From DT-68 sp965263245 (GTDB taxonomy: Bacteria; Bacillota_I; Bacilli_A; Mycoplasmatales; Metamycoplasmataceae), in NCBI GenBank assembly GCA_965263245.1, contig CBDHHR010000480.1, positions 15,140-79,139 on the forward strand: DNA of 64,000 bases, read 5' to 3'. Position numbers and translations under genes: made by a program. The notes beneath the pieces are model-generated. The model worked only from the letters and a program-made list of their open reading frames with translations, did not search any database and was not told the origin of the DNA. Of this stretch, positions 24,840-38,928 are shown piece after piece. The number at the start of each line of letters is the position of its first letter. The first letter of the stretch is position 1.

Positions 24840-26009
24840 GTGTCTTTGTGTAGATCTGTCTACATACAGGTGTTGTGTCTGTGTAGATCTGTCTACATAC
24901 AGGTGTTGTGTCTGTGTGTAGATCTGTCTACATACAGGTGTTGTGTCTGTGTAGATCTGTCTACATACAGGTGTTGTGTCTGTGTAGATCTGTCTACATA
25001 CAGGTGTTGTGTCTATGTAGATCTGTCTACATACAGGTGTTGTGTCTGTGTGTAGATCTGTCTACATACAGGTGTTGTGGCTGTGTGTAGATCTGTCTAC
25101 ATACAGGTGTTGTGTCTTTGTGTAGATCTGTCTACATACAGGTGTTGTGTCTGTGTGTAGATCTGTCTACATACAGGTGTTGTGTCTGTGTGTAGATCTG
25201 TCTACATACAGGTGTTGTGTCTGTGTAGATCTGTCTACATACAGGTGTTGTGTCTGTGTGTAGATATGTCTACATACAGGTGTTGTGTCTGTGTAGATCT
25301 GTCTACATACAGGTGTTGTGTCTGTGTAGATCTGTCTACATACAGGTGTTGTGTCTGTGTGTAGATCTGTCTACATACAGGTGTTGTGTCTGTGTAGATC
25401 TGTCTACATACAGGTGTTGTGTCTGTGTAGATCTGTCTAAATACAGGTGTTGTGTCTGTGTGTAGATCTGTCTGCATATAGGTGTTGTGTCTGTGTGTAG
25501 ATCTGTCTACATACAGGTGTTGTGGCTGTGTGTAGATCTGTTTACATACAGGTGTTGTGTCTGTGTGTAGATCTGTCTACATACAGGTGTTGTGTCTGTG
25601 TGTAGATCTGTCTACATACAGGTGTTGTGTCTGTGTGTAGATCTGTCTACATATAGGTGTTGTGTCTGTGTGTAGATCTGTCTACATACAGGTGTTGTGT
25701 CTGTGTGTAGATCTGTTTACATACAGGTGTTGTGTCTTTGTGTAGATCTGTCTACATACAGGTGTTGTGTCTGTGTGTAGATCTGTCTACATACAGGTGT
25801 TGTGTCTGTGTGTAGATCTGTCTACATACAGGTGTTGTGTCTGTGTAGATCTGTCTACATACAGGTGTTGTGTCTGTGTGTAGATCTGTCTACATACAGG
25901 TGTTGTGTCTGTGTGTAGATATGTCTACATACAGGTGTTGTGTCTGTGTGTAGATATGTCTACATACAGGTGTTGTGTCTGTGTAGATCTGTCTACATAC
26001 AGGTGTTGT

Positions 26010-27251
26010 GAATGTGTGTAGATCTGTCTACATACAGGTGTTGTGTCTGTGTGTAGATCTGTCTACATACAGGTGTTGTGTCTGTGTGTAGATATGTCTA
26101 CATACAGGTGTTGTGTCTGTGTGTAGATATGTCTACATACAGGTGTTGTGTCTGTGTAGATCTGTCTACATACAGGTGTTGTGAATGTGTGTAGATCTGT
26201 CTACATACAGGTGTTGTGTCTGTGTGTAGATCTGTCTACATACAGGTGTTGTGTCTGTGTGTAGATCTGTCTACATACAGGTGTTGTGTCTGTGTGTAGA
26301 TCTGTCTACATACAGGTGTTGTGTCTGTGTAGATCTGTCTACATACAGGTGTTGTGTCTGTGTGTAGATCTGTCTACATACAGGTGTTGTGTCTGTGTGT
26401 AGATATGTCTACATACAGGTGTTGTGTCTGTGTGTAGATATGTCTACATACAGGTGTTGTGTCTGTGTAGATCTGTCTACATACAGGTGTTGTGAATGTG
26501 TGTAGATCTGTCTACATACAGGTGTTGTGTCTGTGTGTAGATCTGTCTACATACAGGTGTTGTGTCTGTGTGTAGATATGTCTACATACAGGTGTTGTGT
26601 CTGTGTGTAGATATGTCTACATACAGGTGTTGTGTCTGTGTAGATCTGTCTACATACAGGTGTTGTGAATGTGTGTAGATCTGTCTACATACAGGTGTTG
26701 TGTCTGTGTGTAGATCTGTCTACATACAGGTGTTGTGTCTGTGTGTAGATATGTCTACATACAGGTGTTGTGTCTGTGTAGATCTGTCTACATACAGGTG
26801 TTGTGTCTGTGTGTAGATCTGTCTACATACAGGTGTTGTGTCTGTGTGTAGATCTGTCTACATACAGGTGTTGTGTCTTTGTGTAGATCTGTCTACATAC
26901 AGGTGTTGTGTCTGTGTGTAGATCTGTCTACATACAGGTGTTGTGTCTGTGTGTAGATCTGTCTACATACAGGTGTTGTGTCTGTGTAGATCTGTCTACA
27001 TACAGGTGTTGTGAATGTGTGTAGATCTGTCTACATACAGGTGTTGTGTCTGTGTGTAGATCTGTCTACATACAGGTGTTGTGTCTGTGTGTAGATATGT
27101 CTACATACAGGTGTTGTGTCTGTGTGTAGATATGTCTACATACAGGTGTTGTGTCTGTGTAGATCTGTCTACATACAGGTGTTGTGAATGTGTGTAGATC
27201 TGTCTACATATAGGTGTTGTGTCTGTGTAGATCTGTTTACATACAGGTGGT
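26010..27251 (+). repeat. Pentamer tract, copy 5 (complete)
   Basis: All six GAATG monomers (26010, 26183, 26494, 26667, 27013, 27186) with exact canonical spacing. Confidence 0.9.
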
Positions 27252-27756
27252 GTGTCTTTGTGTAGATCTGTCTACATACAGGTGTTGTGTCTGTGTAGAT
27301 CTGTCTACATACAGGTGTTGTGTCTGTGTGTAGATCTGTCTACATACAGGTGTTGTGTCTGTGTAGATCTGTCTACATACAGGTGTTGTGTCTGTGTAGA
27401 TCTGTCTACATACAGGTGTTGTGTCTATGTAGATCTGTCTACATACAGGTGTTGTGTCTGTGTAGATCTGTCTACATACAGGTGTTGTGTCTGTGTAGAT
27501 CTGTCTACATACAGGTGTTGTGTCTGTGTGTAGATCTGTCTACATACAGGTGTTGTGTCTGTGTAGATCTGTCTACATACAGGTGTTGTGTCTGTGTAGA
27601 TCTGTCTACATACAGGTGGTGTGTCTTTGTGCAGATCTGTCTACATATAGGTGTTGTTTCTGTGTAGATCTGTTTACATACAGGTGTTGTGTCTTTGTGT
27701 AGATCTGTCTACATATAGGTGTTGTGTCTGTGTAGATCTGTTTACATACAGGTGTT
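27252..27756 (+). repeat. B unit, copy 5 (505 bp)
   Basis: Standard order with GGTGGTG entry; the next half-unit starts at 27757. Confidence 0.9.
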
Positions 27757-29908
27757 GTGTCTTTGTGTAGATCTGTCTACATACAGGTGTTGTGTCTGTG
27801 TAGATCTGTCTACATACAGGTGTTGTGTCTGTGTGTAGATCTGTCTACATACAGGTGTTGTGTCTGTGTAGATCTGTCTACATACAGGTGTTGTGTCTGT
27901 GTAGATCTGTCTACATACAGGTGTTGTGTCTATGTAGATCTGTCTACATACAGGTGTTGTGTCTGTGTAGATCTGTCTACATACAGGTGTTGTGTCTGTG
28001 TAGATCTGTCTACATACAGGTGTTGTGTCTTTGTGTAGATCTGTCTACATACAGGTGTTGTGTCTGTGTGTAGATCTGTCTACATACAGGTGTTGTGTCT
28101 GTGTGTAGATCTGTCTACATACAGGTGTTGTGTCTGTGTAGATCTGTCTACATACAGGTGTTGTGTCTGTGTGTAGATATGTCTACATACAGGTGTTGTG
28201 TCTGTGTAGATCTGTCTACATACAGGTGTTGTGTCTGTGTAGATCTGTCTACATATAGGTGTTGTGTCTGTGTGTAGATCTGTCTACATACAGGTGTTGT
28301 GGCTGTGTGTAGATCTGTCTACATACAGGTGTTGTGTCTTTGTGTAGATCTGTCTACATACAGGTGTTGTGTCTGTGTGTAGATCTGTCTACATACAGGT
28401 GTTGTGTCTGTGTGTAGATCTGTCTACATACAGGTGTTGTGTCTGTGTAGATCTGTCTACATACAGGTGTTGTGTCTGTGTGTAGATCTGTCTACATACA
28501 GGTGTTGTGTCTGTGTAGATCTGTCTACATACAGGTGTTGTGTCTGTGTAGATCTGTCTACATACAGGTGTTGTGTCTGTGTGTAGATCTGTCTACATAC
28601 AGGTGTTGTGTCTGTGTAGATCTGTCTACATACAGGTGTTGTGTCTGTGTAGATCTGTCTACATACAGGTGTTGTGTCTGTGTAGATCTGTCTACATACA
28701 GGTGTTGTGTCTGTGTGTAGATCTGTCTACATACAGGTGTTGTGTCTTTGTGTAGATCTGTCTACATACAGGTGTTGTGTCTTTGTGTAGATCTGTCTAC
28801 ATACAGGTGTTGTGTCTGTGTGTAGATCTGTCTACATACAGGTGTTGTGTCTTTGTGTAGATCTGTCTACATACAGGTGTTGTGTCTGTGTAGATCTGTC
28901 TACATACAGGTGTTGTGTCTGTGTGTAGATCTGTCTACATACAGGTGTTGTGTCTGTATAGATATGTCTACATACAGGTGTTGTGTCTGTGTAGATCTGT
29001 CTACATACAGGTGTTGTGTCTGTGTGTAGATCTGTCTACATACAGGTGTTGTGTCTTTGTGTAGATCTGTCTACATACAGGTGTTAGATCTGTCTGTGTA
29101 GATCTGTCTACATACAGGTGTTGTGTCTGTGTGTAGATCTGTCTACATACAGGTGTTGTGTCTTTGTGTAGATCTGTCTACATACAGGTGTTGTGTCTGT
29201 GTATATCTGTCTACATACAGGTGTTGTGTCTGTGTGTAGATCTGTCTACATACAGGTGTTGTGTCTGTGTGTAGATCTGTCTACATACAGGTGTTGTGTC
29301 TGTGTAGATCTGTCTACATACAGGTGTTGTGTCTGTGTAGATCTGTCTACATACAGGTGTTGTGTCTGTGTAGATCTGTCTACATACAGGTGTTGTGTCT
29401 GTGTGTAGATCTGTCTACATACAGGTGTTGTGTCTGTGTAGATCTGTCTACATACAGGTGTTGTGTCTGTGTAGATCTGTCATACAGGTGTTGTGTCTGT
29501 GTGTAGATCTGTCTACATACAGGTGTTGTGTCTGTGTGTAGATCTGTCTACATACAGGTGTTGTGTCTGTGTGTAGATCTGTCTACATACAGGTGTTGTG
29601 TCTGTGTGTAGATCTGTCTACATACAGGTGTTGTGTCTGTGTAGATCTGTCTACATACAGGTGTTGTGTCTGTGTGTAGATCTGTCTACATACAGGTGTT
29701 GTGTCTGTGTGTAGATCTGTTTACATACAGGTGTTGTGTCTTTGTGTAGATCTGTCTACATACAGGTGTTGTGTCTGTGTGTAGATCTGTCTACATACAG
29801 GTGTTGTGTCTGTGTGTAGATCTGTCTACATACAGGTGTTGTGTCTGTGTGTAGATCTGTCTACATACAGGTGTTGTGTATGTGTAGATCTGTCTACATA
29901 CAGGTGTT

Positions 29909-30685
29909 GTGTCTGTGTGCAGATCTGTCTACATACAGGTGTTGTGTCTGTGTGTAGATCTGTCTACATACAGGTGTTGTGTCTGTGTAGATCTGTCTAC
30001 ATACAGGTGTTGTGTCTGTGTAGATCTGTCTACATACAGGTGGTGTGTCTTTGTGCAGATCTGTCTACATATAGGTGTTGTTTCTGTGTAGATCTGTTTA
30101 CATACAGGTGTTGTGTCTTTGTGTAGATCTGTCTACATATAGGTGTTGTGTCTGTGTAGATCTGTTTACATACAGGTGTTGTGTCTTTGTGTAGATCTGT
30201 CTACATACAGGTGTTGTGTCTGTGTAGATCTGTCTACATACAGGTGTTGTGTCTGTGTGTAGATCTGTCTACATACAGGTGTTGTGTCTGTGTAGATCTG
30301 TCTACATACAGGTGTTGTGTCTGTGTAGATCTGTCTACATACAGGTGTTGTGTCTATGTAGATCTGTCTACATACAGGTGTTGTGTCTGTGTAGATCTGT
30401 CTACATACAGGTGTTGTGTCTGTGTAGATCTGTCTACATACAGGTGTTGTGTCTGTGTGTAGATCTGTCTACATACAGGTGTTGTGTCTGTGTAGATCTG
30501 TCTACATACAGGTGTTGTGTCTGTGTAGATCTGTCTACATACAGGTGGTGTGTCTTTGTGCAGATCTGTCTACATATAGGTGTTGTTTCTGTGTAGATCT
30601 GTTTACATACAGGTGTTGTGTCTTTGTGTAGATCTGTCTACATATAGGTGTTGTGTCTGTGTAGATCTGTTTACATACAGGTGTT
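29909..30685 (+). repeat. A module, copy 6
   Basis: Half copy 29909-30180 (272 bp; starts with CTGTGTGCAG, intermediate between the two usual starts) and full unit 30181-30685 (505 bp) with standard order. Confidence 0.9.
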
Positions 30686-31853
30686 GTGTCTTTGTGTAGA
30701 TCTGTCTACATACAGGTGTTGTGTCTGTGTAGATCTGTCTACATACAGGTGTTGTGTCTGTGTGTAGATCTGTCTACATACAGGTGTTGTGTCTGTGTAG
30801 ATCTGTCTACATACAGGTGTTGTGTCTGTGTAGATCTGTCTACATACAGGTGTTGTGTCTGTGTAGATCTGTCTACATACAGGTGTTGTGTCTGTGTGTA
30901 GATCTGTCTACATACAGGTGTTGTGTCTGTGTGTAGATCTGTCTACATACAGGTGTTGTGTCTTTGTGTAGATCTGTCTACATACAGGTGTTGTGTCTGT
31001 GTGTAGATCTGTCTACATACAGGTGTTGTGTCTGTGTGTAGATCTGTCTACATACAGGTGTTGTGTCTGTGTAGATCTGTCTACATACAGGTGTTGTGTC
31101 TGTGTGTAGATATGTCTACATACAGGTGTTGTGTCTGTGTAGATCTGTCTACATACAGGTGTTGTGTCTGTGTAGATCTGTCTACATACAGGTGTTGTGT
31201 CTGTGTGTAGATCTGTCTACATACAGGTGTTGTGTCTGTGTAGATCTGTCTACATACAGGTGTTGTGTCTGTGTAGATCTGTCTACATACAGGTGTTGTG
31301 TCTGTGTGTAGATCTGTCTACATATAGGTGTTGTGTCTGTGTGTAGATCTGTCTACATACAGGTGTTGTGTCTGTGTGTAGATCTGTCTACATACAGGTG
31401 TTGTGTCTGTGTGTAGATCTGTCTACATACAGGTGTTGTGTCTGTGTAGATCTGTCTACATACAGGTGTTGTGTCTGTGTGTAGATCTGTCTACATATAG
31501 GTGTTGTGTCTGTGTGTAGATCTGTCTACATACAGGTGTTGTGTCTGTGTGTAGATCTGTTTACATACAGGTGTTGTGTCTTTGTGTAGATCTGTCTACA
31601 TACAGGTGTTGTGTCTGTGTGTAGATCTGTCTACATACAGGTGTTGTGTCTGTGTGTAGATCTGTCTACATACAGGTGTTGTGTCTGTGTAGATCTGTCT
31701 ACATACAGGTGTTGTGTCTGTGTGTAGATCTGTCTACATACAGGTGTTGTGTCTGTGTGTAGATATGTCTACATACAGGTGTTGTGTCTGTGTGTAGATA
31801 TGTCTACATACAGGTGTTGTGTCTGTGTAGATCTGTCTACATACAGGTGTTGT

Positions 31854-33095
31854 GAATGTGTGTAGATCTGTCTACATACAGGTGTTGTGTCTGTGTGTAG
31901 ATCTGTCTACATACAGGTGTTGTGTCTGTGTGTAGATATGTCTACATACAGGTGTTGTGTCTGTGTGTAGATATGTCTACATACAGGTGTTGTGTCTGTG
32001 TAGATCTGTCTACATACAGGTGTTGTGAATGTGTGTAGATCTGTCTACATACAGGTGTTGTGTCTGTGTGTAGATCTGTCTACATACAGGTGTTGTGTCT
32101 GTGTGTAGATCTGTCTACATACAGGTGTTGTGTCTGTGTGTAGATCTGTCTACATACAGGTGTTGTGTCTGTGTAGATCTGTCTACATACAGGTGTTGTG
32201 TCTGTGTGTAGATCTGTCTACATACAGGTGTTGTGTCTGTGTGTAGATATGTCTACATACAGGTGTTGTGTCTGTGTGTAGATATGTCTACATACAGGTG
32301 TTGTGTCTGTGTAGATCTGTCTACATACAGGTGTTGTGAATGTGTGTAGATCTGTCTACATACAGGTGTTGTGTCTGTGTGTAGATCTGTCTACATACAG
32401 GTGTTGTGTCTGTGTGTAGATATGTCTACATACAGGTGTTGTGTCTGTGTGTAGATATGTCTACATACAGGTGTTGTGTCTGTGTAGATCTGTCTACATA
32501 CAGGTGTTGTGAATGTGTGTAGATCTGTCTACATACAGGTGTTGTGTCTGTGTGTAGATCTGTCTACATACAGGTGTTGTGTCTGTGTGTAGATATGTCT
32601 ACATACAGGTGTTGTGTCTGTGTAGATCTGTCTACATACAGGTGTTGTGTCTGTGTGTAGATCTGTCTACATACAGGTGTTGTGTCTGTGTGTAGATCTG
32701 TCTACATACAGGTGTTGTGTCTTTGTGTAGATCTGTCTACATACAGGTGTTGTGTCTGTGTGTAGATCTGTCTACATACAGGTGTTGTGTCTGTGTGTAG
32801 ATCTGTCTACATACAGGTGTTGTGTCTGTGTAGATCTGTCTACATACAGGTGTTGTGAATGTGTGTAGATCTGTCTACATACAGGTGTTGTGTCTGTGTG
32901 TAGATCTGTCTACATACAGGTGTTGTGTCTGTGTGTAGATCTGTCTACATACAGGTGTTGTGTCTGTGTGTAGATATGTCTACATACAGGTGTTGTGTCT
33001 GTGTAGATCTGTCTACATACAGGTGTTGTGAATGTGTGTAGATCTGTCTACATATAGGTGTTGTGTCTGTGTAGATCTGTTTACATACAGGTGGT
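31854..33095 (+). repeat. Pentamer tract, copy 6 (complete)
   Basis: All six GAATG monomers (31854, 32027, 32338, 32511, 32857, 33030) with exact canonical spacing. One GATATG near 32938 has reverted to GATCTG. Confidence 0.9.
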
Positions 33096-33600
33096 GTGTC
33101 TTTGTGTAGATCTGTCTACATACAGGTGTTGTGTCTGTGTAGATCTGTCTACATACAGGTGTTGTGTCTGTGTGTAGATCTGTCTACATACAGGTGTTGT
33201 GTCTGTGTAGATCTGTCTACATACAGGTGTTGTGTCTGTGTAGATCTGTCTACATACAGGTGTTGTGTCTATGTAGATCTGTCTACATACAGGTGTTGTG
33301 TCTGTGTAGATCTGTCTACATACAGGTGTTGTGTCTGTGTAGATCTGTCTACATACAGGTGTTGTGTCTGTGTGTAGATCTGTCTACATACAGGTGTTGT
33401 GTCTGTGTAGATCTGTCTACATACAGGTGTTGTGTCTGTGTAGATCTGTCTACATACAGGTGGTGTGTCTTTGTGCAGATCTGTCTACATATAGGTGTTG
33501 TTTCTGTGTAGATCTGTTTACATACAGGTGTTGTGTCTTTGTGTAGATCTGTCTACATATAGGTGTTGTGTCTGTGTAGATCTGTTTACATACAGGTGTT
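33096..33600 (+). repeat. B unit, copy 6 (505 bp)
   Basis: Standard order with GGTGGTG entry; the next half-unit starts at 33601. About 540 bp after the unit a GTGTGGCTG variant (34141) replaces the GTGGC state seen in copies 2, 4, 5, 10 and 11. Confidence 0.9.
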
Positions 33601-35361
33601 GTGTCTTTGTGTAGATCTGTCTACATACAGGTGTTGTGTCTGTGTAGATCTGTCTACATACAGGTGTTGTGTCTGTGTGTAGATCTGTCTACATACAGGT
33701 GTTGTGTCTGTGTAGATCTGTCTACATACAGGTGTTGTGTCTGTGTAGATCTGTCTACATACAGGTGTTGTGTCTATGTAGATCTGTCTACATACAGGTG
33801 TTGTGTCTGTGTAGATCTGTCTACATACAGGTGTTGTGTCTGTGTAGATCTGTCTACATACAGGTGTTGTGTCTTTGTGTAGATCTGTCTACATACAGGT
33901 GTTGTGTCTGTGTGTAGATCTGTCTACATACAGGTGTTGTGTCTGTGTGTAGATCTGTCTACATACAGGTGTTGTGTCTGTGTAGATCTGTCTACATACA
34001 GGTGTTGTGTCTGTGTGTAGATATGTCTACATACAGGTGTTGTGTCTGTGTAGATCTGTCTACATACAGGTGTTGTGTCTATGTAGATCTGTCTACATAC
34101 AGGTGTTGTGTCTGTGTAGATCTGTCTACATACAGGTGTTGTGTGGCTGTGTGTAGATCTGTCTACATACAGGTGTTGTGTCTTTGTGTAGATCTGTCTA
34201 CATACAGGTGTTGTGTCTGTGTGTAGATCTGTCTACATACAGGTGTTGTGTCTGTGTGTAGATCTGTCTACATACAGGTGTTGTGTCTGTGTAGATCTGT
34301 CTACATACAGGTGTTGTGTCTGTGTGTAGATCTGTCTACATACAGGTGTTGTGTCTGTGTAGATCTGTCTACATACAGGTGTTGTGTCTGTGTAGATCTG
34401 TCTACATACAGGTGTTGTGTCTGTGTGTAGATCTGTCTACATACAGGTGTTGTGTCTGTGTAGATCTGTCTACATACAGGTGTTGTGTCTGTGTAGATCT
34501 GTCTACATACAGGTGTTGTGTCTGTGTAGATCTGTCTACATACAGGTGTTGTGTCTGTGTGTAGATCTGTCTACATACAGGTGTTGTGTCTTTGTGTAGA
34601 TCTGTCTACATACAGGTGTTGTGTCTTTGTGTAGACCTGTCTACATACAGGTGTTGTGTCTGTGTGTAGATCTGTCTACATACAGGTGTTGTGTCTTTGT
34701 GTAGATCTGTCTACATACAGGTGTTGTGTCTGTGTAGATCTGTCTACATACAGGTGTTGTGTCTGTGTGTAGATCTGTCTACATACAGGTGTTGTGTCTG
34801 TGTAGATCTGTCTACATACAGGTGTTGTGTCTGTGTAGATCTGTCTACATACAGGTGTTGTGTCTGTGTGTAGATCTGTCTACATACAGGTGTTGTGTCT
34901 TTGTGTAGATCTGTCTACATACAGGTGTTGTGTCTGTGTAGATCTGTCTACATACAGGTGTTGTGTCTGTGTGTAGATCTGTCTACATACAGGTGTTGTG
35001 TCTTTGTGTAGATCTGTCTACATACAGGTGTTGTGTCTGTGTAGATCTGTCTACATACAGGTGTTGTGTCTGTGTGTAGATCTGTCTACATACAGGTGTT
35101 GTGTCTGTGTGTAGATCTGTCTACATACAGGTGTTGTGTCTGTGTAGATCTGTCTACATACAGGTGTTGTGTCTGTGTAGATCTGTCTACATACAGGTGT
35201 TGTGTCTGTGTAGATCTGTCTACATACAGGTGTTGTGTCTGTGTGTAGATCTGTCTACATACAGGTGTTGTGTCTGTGTAGATCTGTCTACATACAGGTG
35301 TTGTGTCTGTGTAGATCTGTCTACATACAGGTGTTGTGTCTGTGTGTAGATCTGTCTACAT

Positions 35362-35760
35362 ACTGTGTGTAGATCTGTCTACATACAGGTGTTGTGTCTG
35401 TGTGTAGATCTGTCTACATACAGGTGTTGTGTCTGTGTGTAGATCTGTCTACATACAGGTGTTGTGTCTGTGTGTAGATCTGTCTACATACAGGTGTTGT
35501 GTCTGTGTGTAGATCTGTCTACATACAGGTGTTGTGTCTGTGTGTAGATCTGTCTACATACAGGTGTTGTGTCTGTGTGTAGATCTGTCTACATACAGGT
35601 GTTGTGTCTGTGTGTAGATCTGTCTACATACAGGTGTTGTGTCTGTGTGTAGATCTGTCTACATACAGGTGTTGTGTCTGTGTGTAGATCTGTCTACATA
35701 CAGGTGTTGTGTGTGTGTAGATCTGTCTACATACAGGTGTTGTGTCTGTTGTGTAGATCT
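35362..35760 (+). repeat. Deletion junction and invariant long run, HOR copy 6
   Basis: At 35362-35375 CTACATAC joins directly to TGTGTGTAG, removing the AGGTGTTGTGTC part of one monomer. About ten invariant long monomers follow, ending in abnormal units near 35712 (GTTGTGTGTGTGTAG) and 35749 (CTGTTGTGTAG). Confidence 0.82.
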
Positions 35761-36521
35761 GTCTACATACAGGTGTTGTGTCTGTGTGTAGATCTGTCTA
35801 CATACAGGTGTTGTGTCTGTGTAGATCTGTCTACATACAGGTGTTGTGTCTGTGTAGATCTGTCTACATACAGGTGGTGTGTCTTTGTGTAGATCTGTCT
35901 ACATACAGGTGTTGTGTCTGTGTGTAGATCTGTCTACATACAGGTGTTGTGTCTGTGTGTAGATCTGTCTACATACAGGTGTTGTGTCTGTGTAGATCTG
36001 TCTACATACAGGTGTTGTGTCTTTGTGTAGATCTGTCTACATACAGGTGTTGTGTCTGTGTAGATCTGTCTACATACAGGTGTTGTGTCTGTGTGTAGAT
36101 CTGTCTACATACAGGTGTTGTGTCTGTGTAGATCTGTCTACATACAGGTGTTGTGTCTGTGTAGATCTGTCTACATACAGGTGTTGTGTCTGTGTAGATC
36201 TGTCTACATACAGGTGTTGTGTCTGTGTAGATCTGTCTACATACAGGTGTTGTGTCTGTGTAGATCTGTCTACATACAGGTGTTGTGTCTGTGTGTAGAT
36301 CTGTCTACATACAGGTGTTGTGTCTGTGTAGATCTGTCTACATACAGGTGTTGTGTCTGTGTAGATCTGTCTACATACAGGTGGTGTGTCTTTGTGCAGA
36401 TCTGTCTACATATAGGTGTTGTTTCTGTGTAGATCTGTTTACATACAGGTGTTGTGTCTTTGTGTAGATCTGTCTACATATAGGTGTTGTGTCTGTGTAG
36501 ATCTGTTTACATACAGGTGTT
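35742..36521 (+). repeat. A module, copy 7 (degenerate half copy)
   Basis: The full unit 36017-36521 is 505 bp but lacks the CTATG variant, as in copy 2. The half copy before it (35742-36016, 275 bp) retains GGTGGTG but has lost CTTTGTGCAG, TTGTTTC, CATATAGG and TGTTTACA, and starts with an odd CTGTTGTGTAG monomer. It has either been overwritten by ordinary monomers or misassembled. Confidence 0.82.
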
Positions 36522-37688
36522 GTGTCTTTGTGTAGATCTGTCTACATACAGGTGTTGTGTCTGTGTAGATCTGTCTACATACAGGTGTTGTGTCTGTGTG
36601 TAGATCTGTCTACATACAGGTGTTGTGTCTGTGTAGATCTGTCTACATACAGGTGTTGTGTCTGTGTAGATCTGTCTACATACAGGTGTTGTGTCTATGT
36701 AGATCTGTCTACATACAGGTGTTGTGTCTGTGTGTAGATCTGTCTACATACAGGTGTTGTGCTGTGTGTAGATCTGTCTACATACAGGTGTTGTGTCTTT
36801 GTGTAGATCTGTCTACATACAGGTGTTGTGTCTGTGTGTAGATCTGTCTACATACAGGTGTTGTGTCTGTGTGTAGATCTGTCTACATACAGGTGTTGTG
36901 TCTGTGTAGATCTGTCTACATACAGGTGTTGTGTCTGTGTGTAGATATGTCTACATACAGGTGTTGTGTCTGTGTAGATCTGTCTACATACAGGTGTTGT
37001 GTCTGTGTAGATCTGTCTACATACAGGTGTTGTGTCTGTGTGTAGATCTGTCTACATACAGGTGTTGTGTCTGTGTAGATCTGTCTACATACAGGTGTTG
37101 TGTCTGTGTAGATCTGTCTAAATACAGGTGTTGTGTCTGTGTGTAGATCTGTCTACATATAGGTGTTGTGTCTGTGTGTAGATCTGTCTACATACAGGTG
37201 TTGTGGCTGTGTGTAGATCTGTTTACATACAGGTGTTGTGTCTGTGTGTAGATCTGTCTACATACAGGTGTTGTGTCTGTGTAGATCTGTCTACATACAG
37301 GTGTTGTGTCTGTGTGTAGATCTGTCTACATATAGGTGTTGTGTCTGTGTGTAGATCTGTCTACATACAGGTGTTGTGTCTGTGTGTAGATCTGTTTACA
37401 TACAGGTGTTGTGTCTTTGTGTAGATCTGTCTACATACAGGTGTTGTGTCTGTGTGTAGATCTGTCTACATACAGGTGTTGTGTCTGTGTGTAGATCTGT
37501 CTACATACAGGTGTTGTGTCTGTGTAGATCTGTCTACATACAGGTGTTGTGTCTGTGTGTAGATCTGTCTACATACAGGTGTTGTGTCTGTGTGTAGATC
37601 TGTCTACATACAGGTGTTGTGTCTGTGTGTAGATATGTCTACATACAGGTGTTGTGTCTGTGTAGATCTGTCTACATACAGGTGTTGT

Positions 37689-38928
37689 GAATGTGTGTAG
37701 ATCTGTCTACATACAGGTGTTGTGTCTGTGTGTAGATCTGTCTACATACAGGTGTTGTGTCTGTGTGTAGATATGTCTACATACAGGTGTTGTGTCTGTG
37801 TGTAGATCTGTCTACATACAGGTGTTGTGTCTGTGTAGATCTGTCTACATACAGGTGTTGTGAATGTGTGTAGATCTGTCTACATACAGGTGTTGTGTCT
37901 GTGTGTAGATCTGTCTACATACAGGTGTTGTGTCTGTGTGTAGATCTGTCTACATACAGGTGTTGTGTCTGTGTGTAGATCTGTCTACATACAGGTGTTG
38001 TGTCTGTGTAGATCTGTCTACATACAGGTGTTGTGTCTGTGTGTAGATCTGTCTACATACAGGTGTTGTGTCTGTGTGTAGATATGTCTACATACAGGTG
38101 TTGTGTCTGTGTGTAGATATGTCTACATACAGGTGTTGTGTCTGTGTAGATCTGTCTACATACAGGTGTTGTGTCTGTGTGTAGATCTGTCTACATACAG
38201 GTGTTGTGTCTGTGTGTAGATCTGTCTACATACAGGTGTTGTGTCTGTGTGTAGATCTGTCTACATACAGGTGTTGTGTCTGTGTGTAGATATGTCTACA
38301 TACAGGTGTTGTGTCTGTGTAGATCTGTCTACATACAGGTGTTGTGTCTGTGTGTAGATCTGTCTACATACAGGTGTTGTGTCTGTGTGTAGATCTGTCT
38401 ACATACAGGTGTTGTGTCTGTGTGTAGATCTGTCTACATACAGGTGTTGTGTCTGTGTAGATCTGTCTACATACAGGTGTTGTGTCTGTGTGTAGATCTG
38501 TCTACATACAGGTGTTGTGTCTGTGTGTAGATCTGTCTACATACAGGTGTTGTGTCTGTGTGTAGATCTGTCTACATACAGGTGTTGTGTCTGTGTGTAG
38601 ATCTGTCTACATACAGGTGTTGTGTCTGTGTGTAGATCTGTCTACATACAGGTGTTGTGTCTGTGTAGATCTGTCTACATACAGGTGTTGTGAATGTGTG
38701 TAGATCTGTCTACATACAGGTGTTGTGTCTGTGTGTAGATCTGTCTACATACAGGTGTTGTGTCTGTGTAGATATGTCTACATACAGGTGTTGTGTCTGT
38801 GTGTAGATATGTCTACATACAGGTGTTGTGTCTGTGTAGATCTGTCTACATACAGGTGTTGTGTCTGTGTGTAGATCTGTCTACATATAGGTGTTGTGTC
38901 TGTGTAGATCTGTTTACATACAGGTGTT
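37689..38928 (+). repeat. Pentamer tract, copy 7 (eroded)
   Basis: Only three GAATG monomers remain (37689, 37862, 38692), at their canonical offsets. The interval 38160-38660 is mostly plain long monomers. The overall length hardly changes (2 bp lost), so the markers were replaced in place rather than deleted. Confidence 0.86.

Larger units (their letters stand above)
24335..30180 (+). repeat. HOR copy 5 (5,846 bp)
   Basis: A to B is 2,917 bp, consistent with one short monomer replaced by a long one near 25600. All six GAATG monomers are present: 26010, 26183, 26494, 26667, 27013 and 27186. It lacks ACATAGAGG but has CTAAATAC and CTGCATATAGG. A rearranged junction (GTGTTAGATCTGTCTGTG) lies near 29084. 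A 3 bp deletion giving CTGTCATACAGG near 29478 is shared with copy 9. Confidence 0.92.
30181..36016 (+). repeat. HOR copy 6 (5,836 bp)
   Basis: A to B is exactly the canonical 2,915 bp. All six GAATG monomers are present: 31854, 32027, 32338, 32511, 32857 and 33030. The A-block site that reads GTGGC or GTGC in other copies reads GTGTC here, and ACATAGAGG and CTAAATAC are both absent. GTAGACC near 34634 is shared with copies 2 and 10. The tail (35362-36016) is degenerate: a 13 bp-scale deletion, an invariant long run, and a half copy that has lost most of its markers. Confidence 0.92.
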
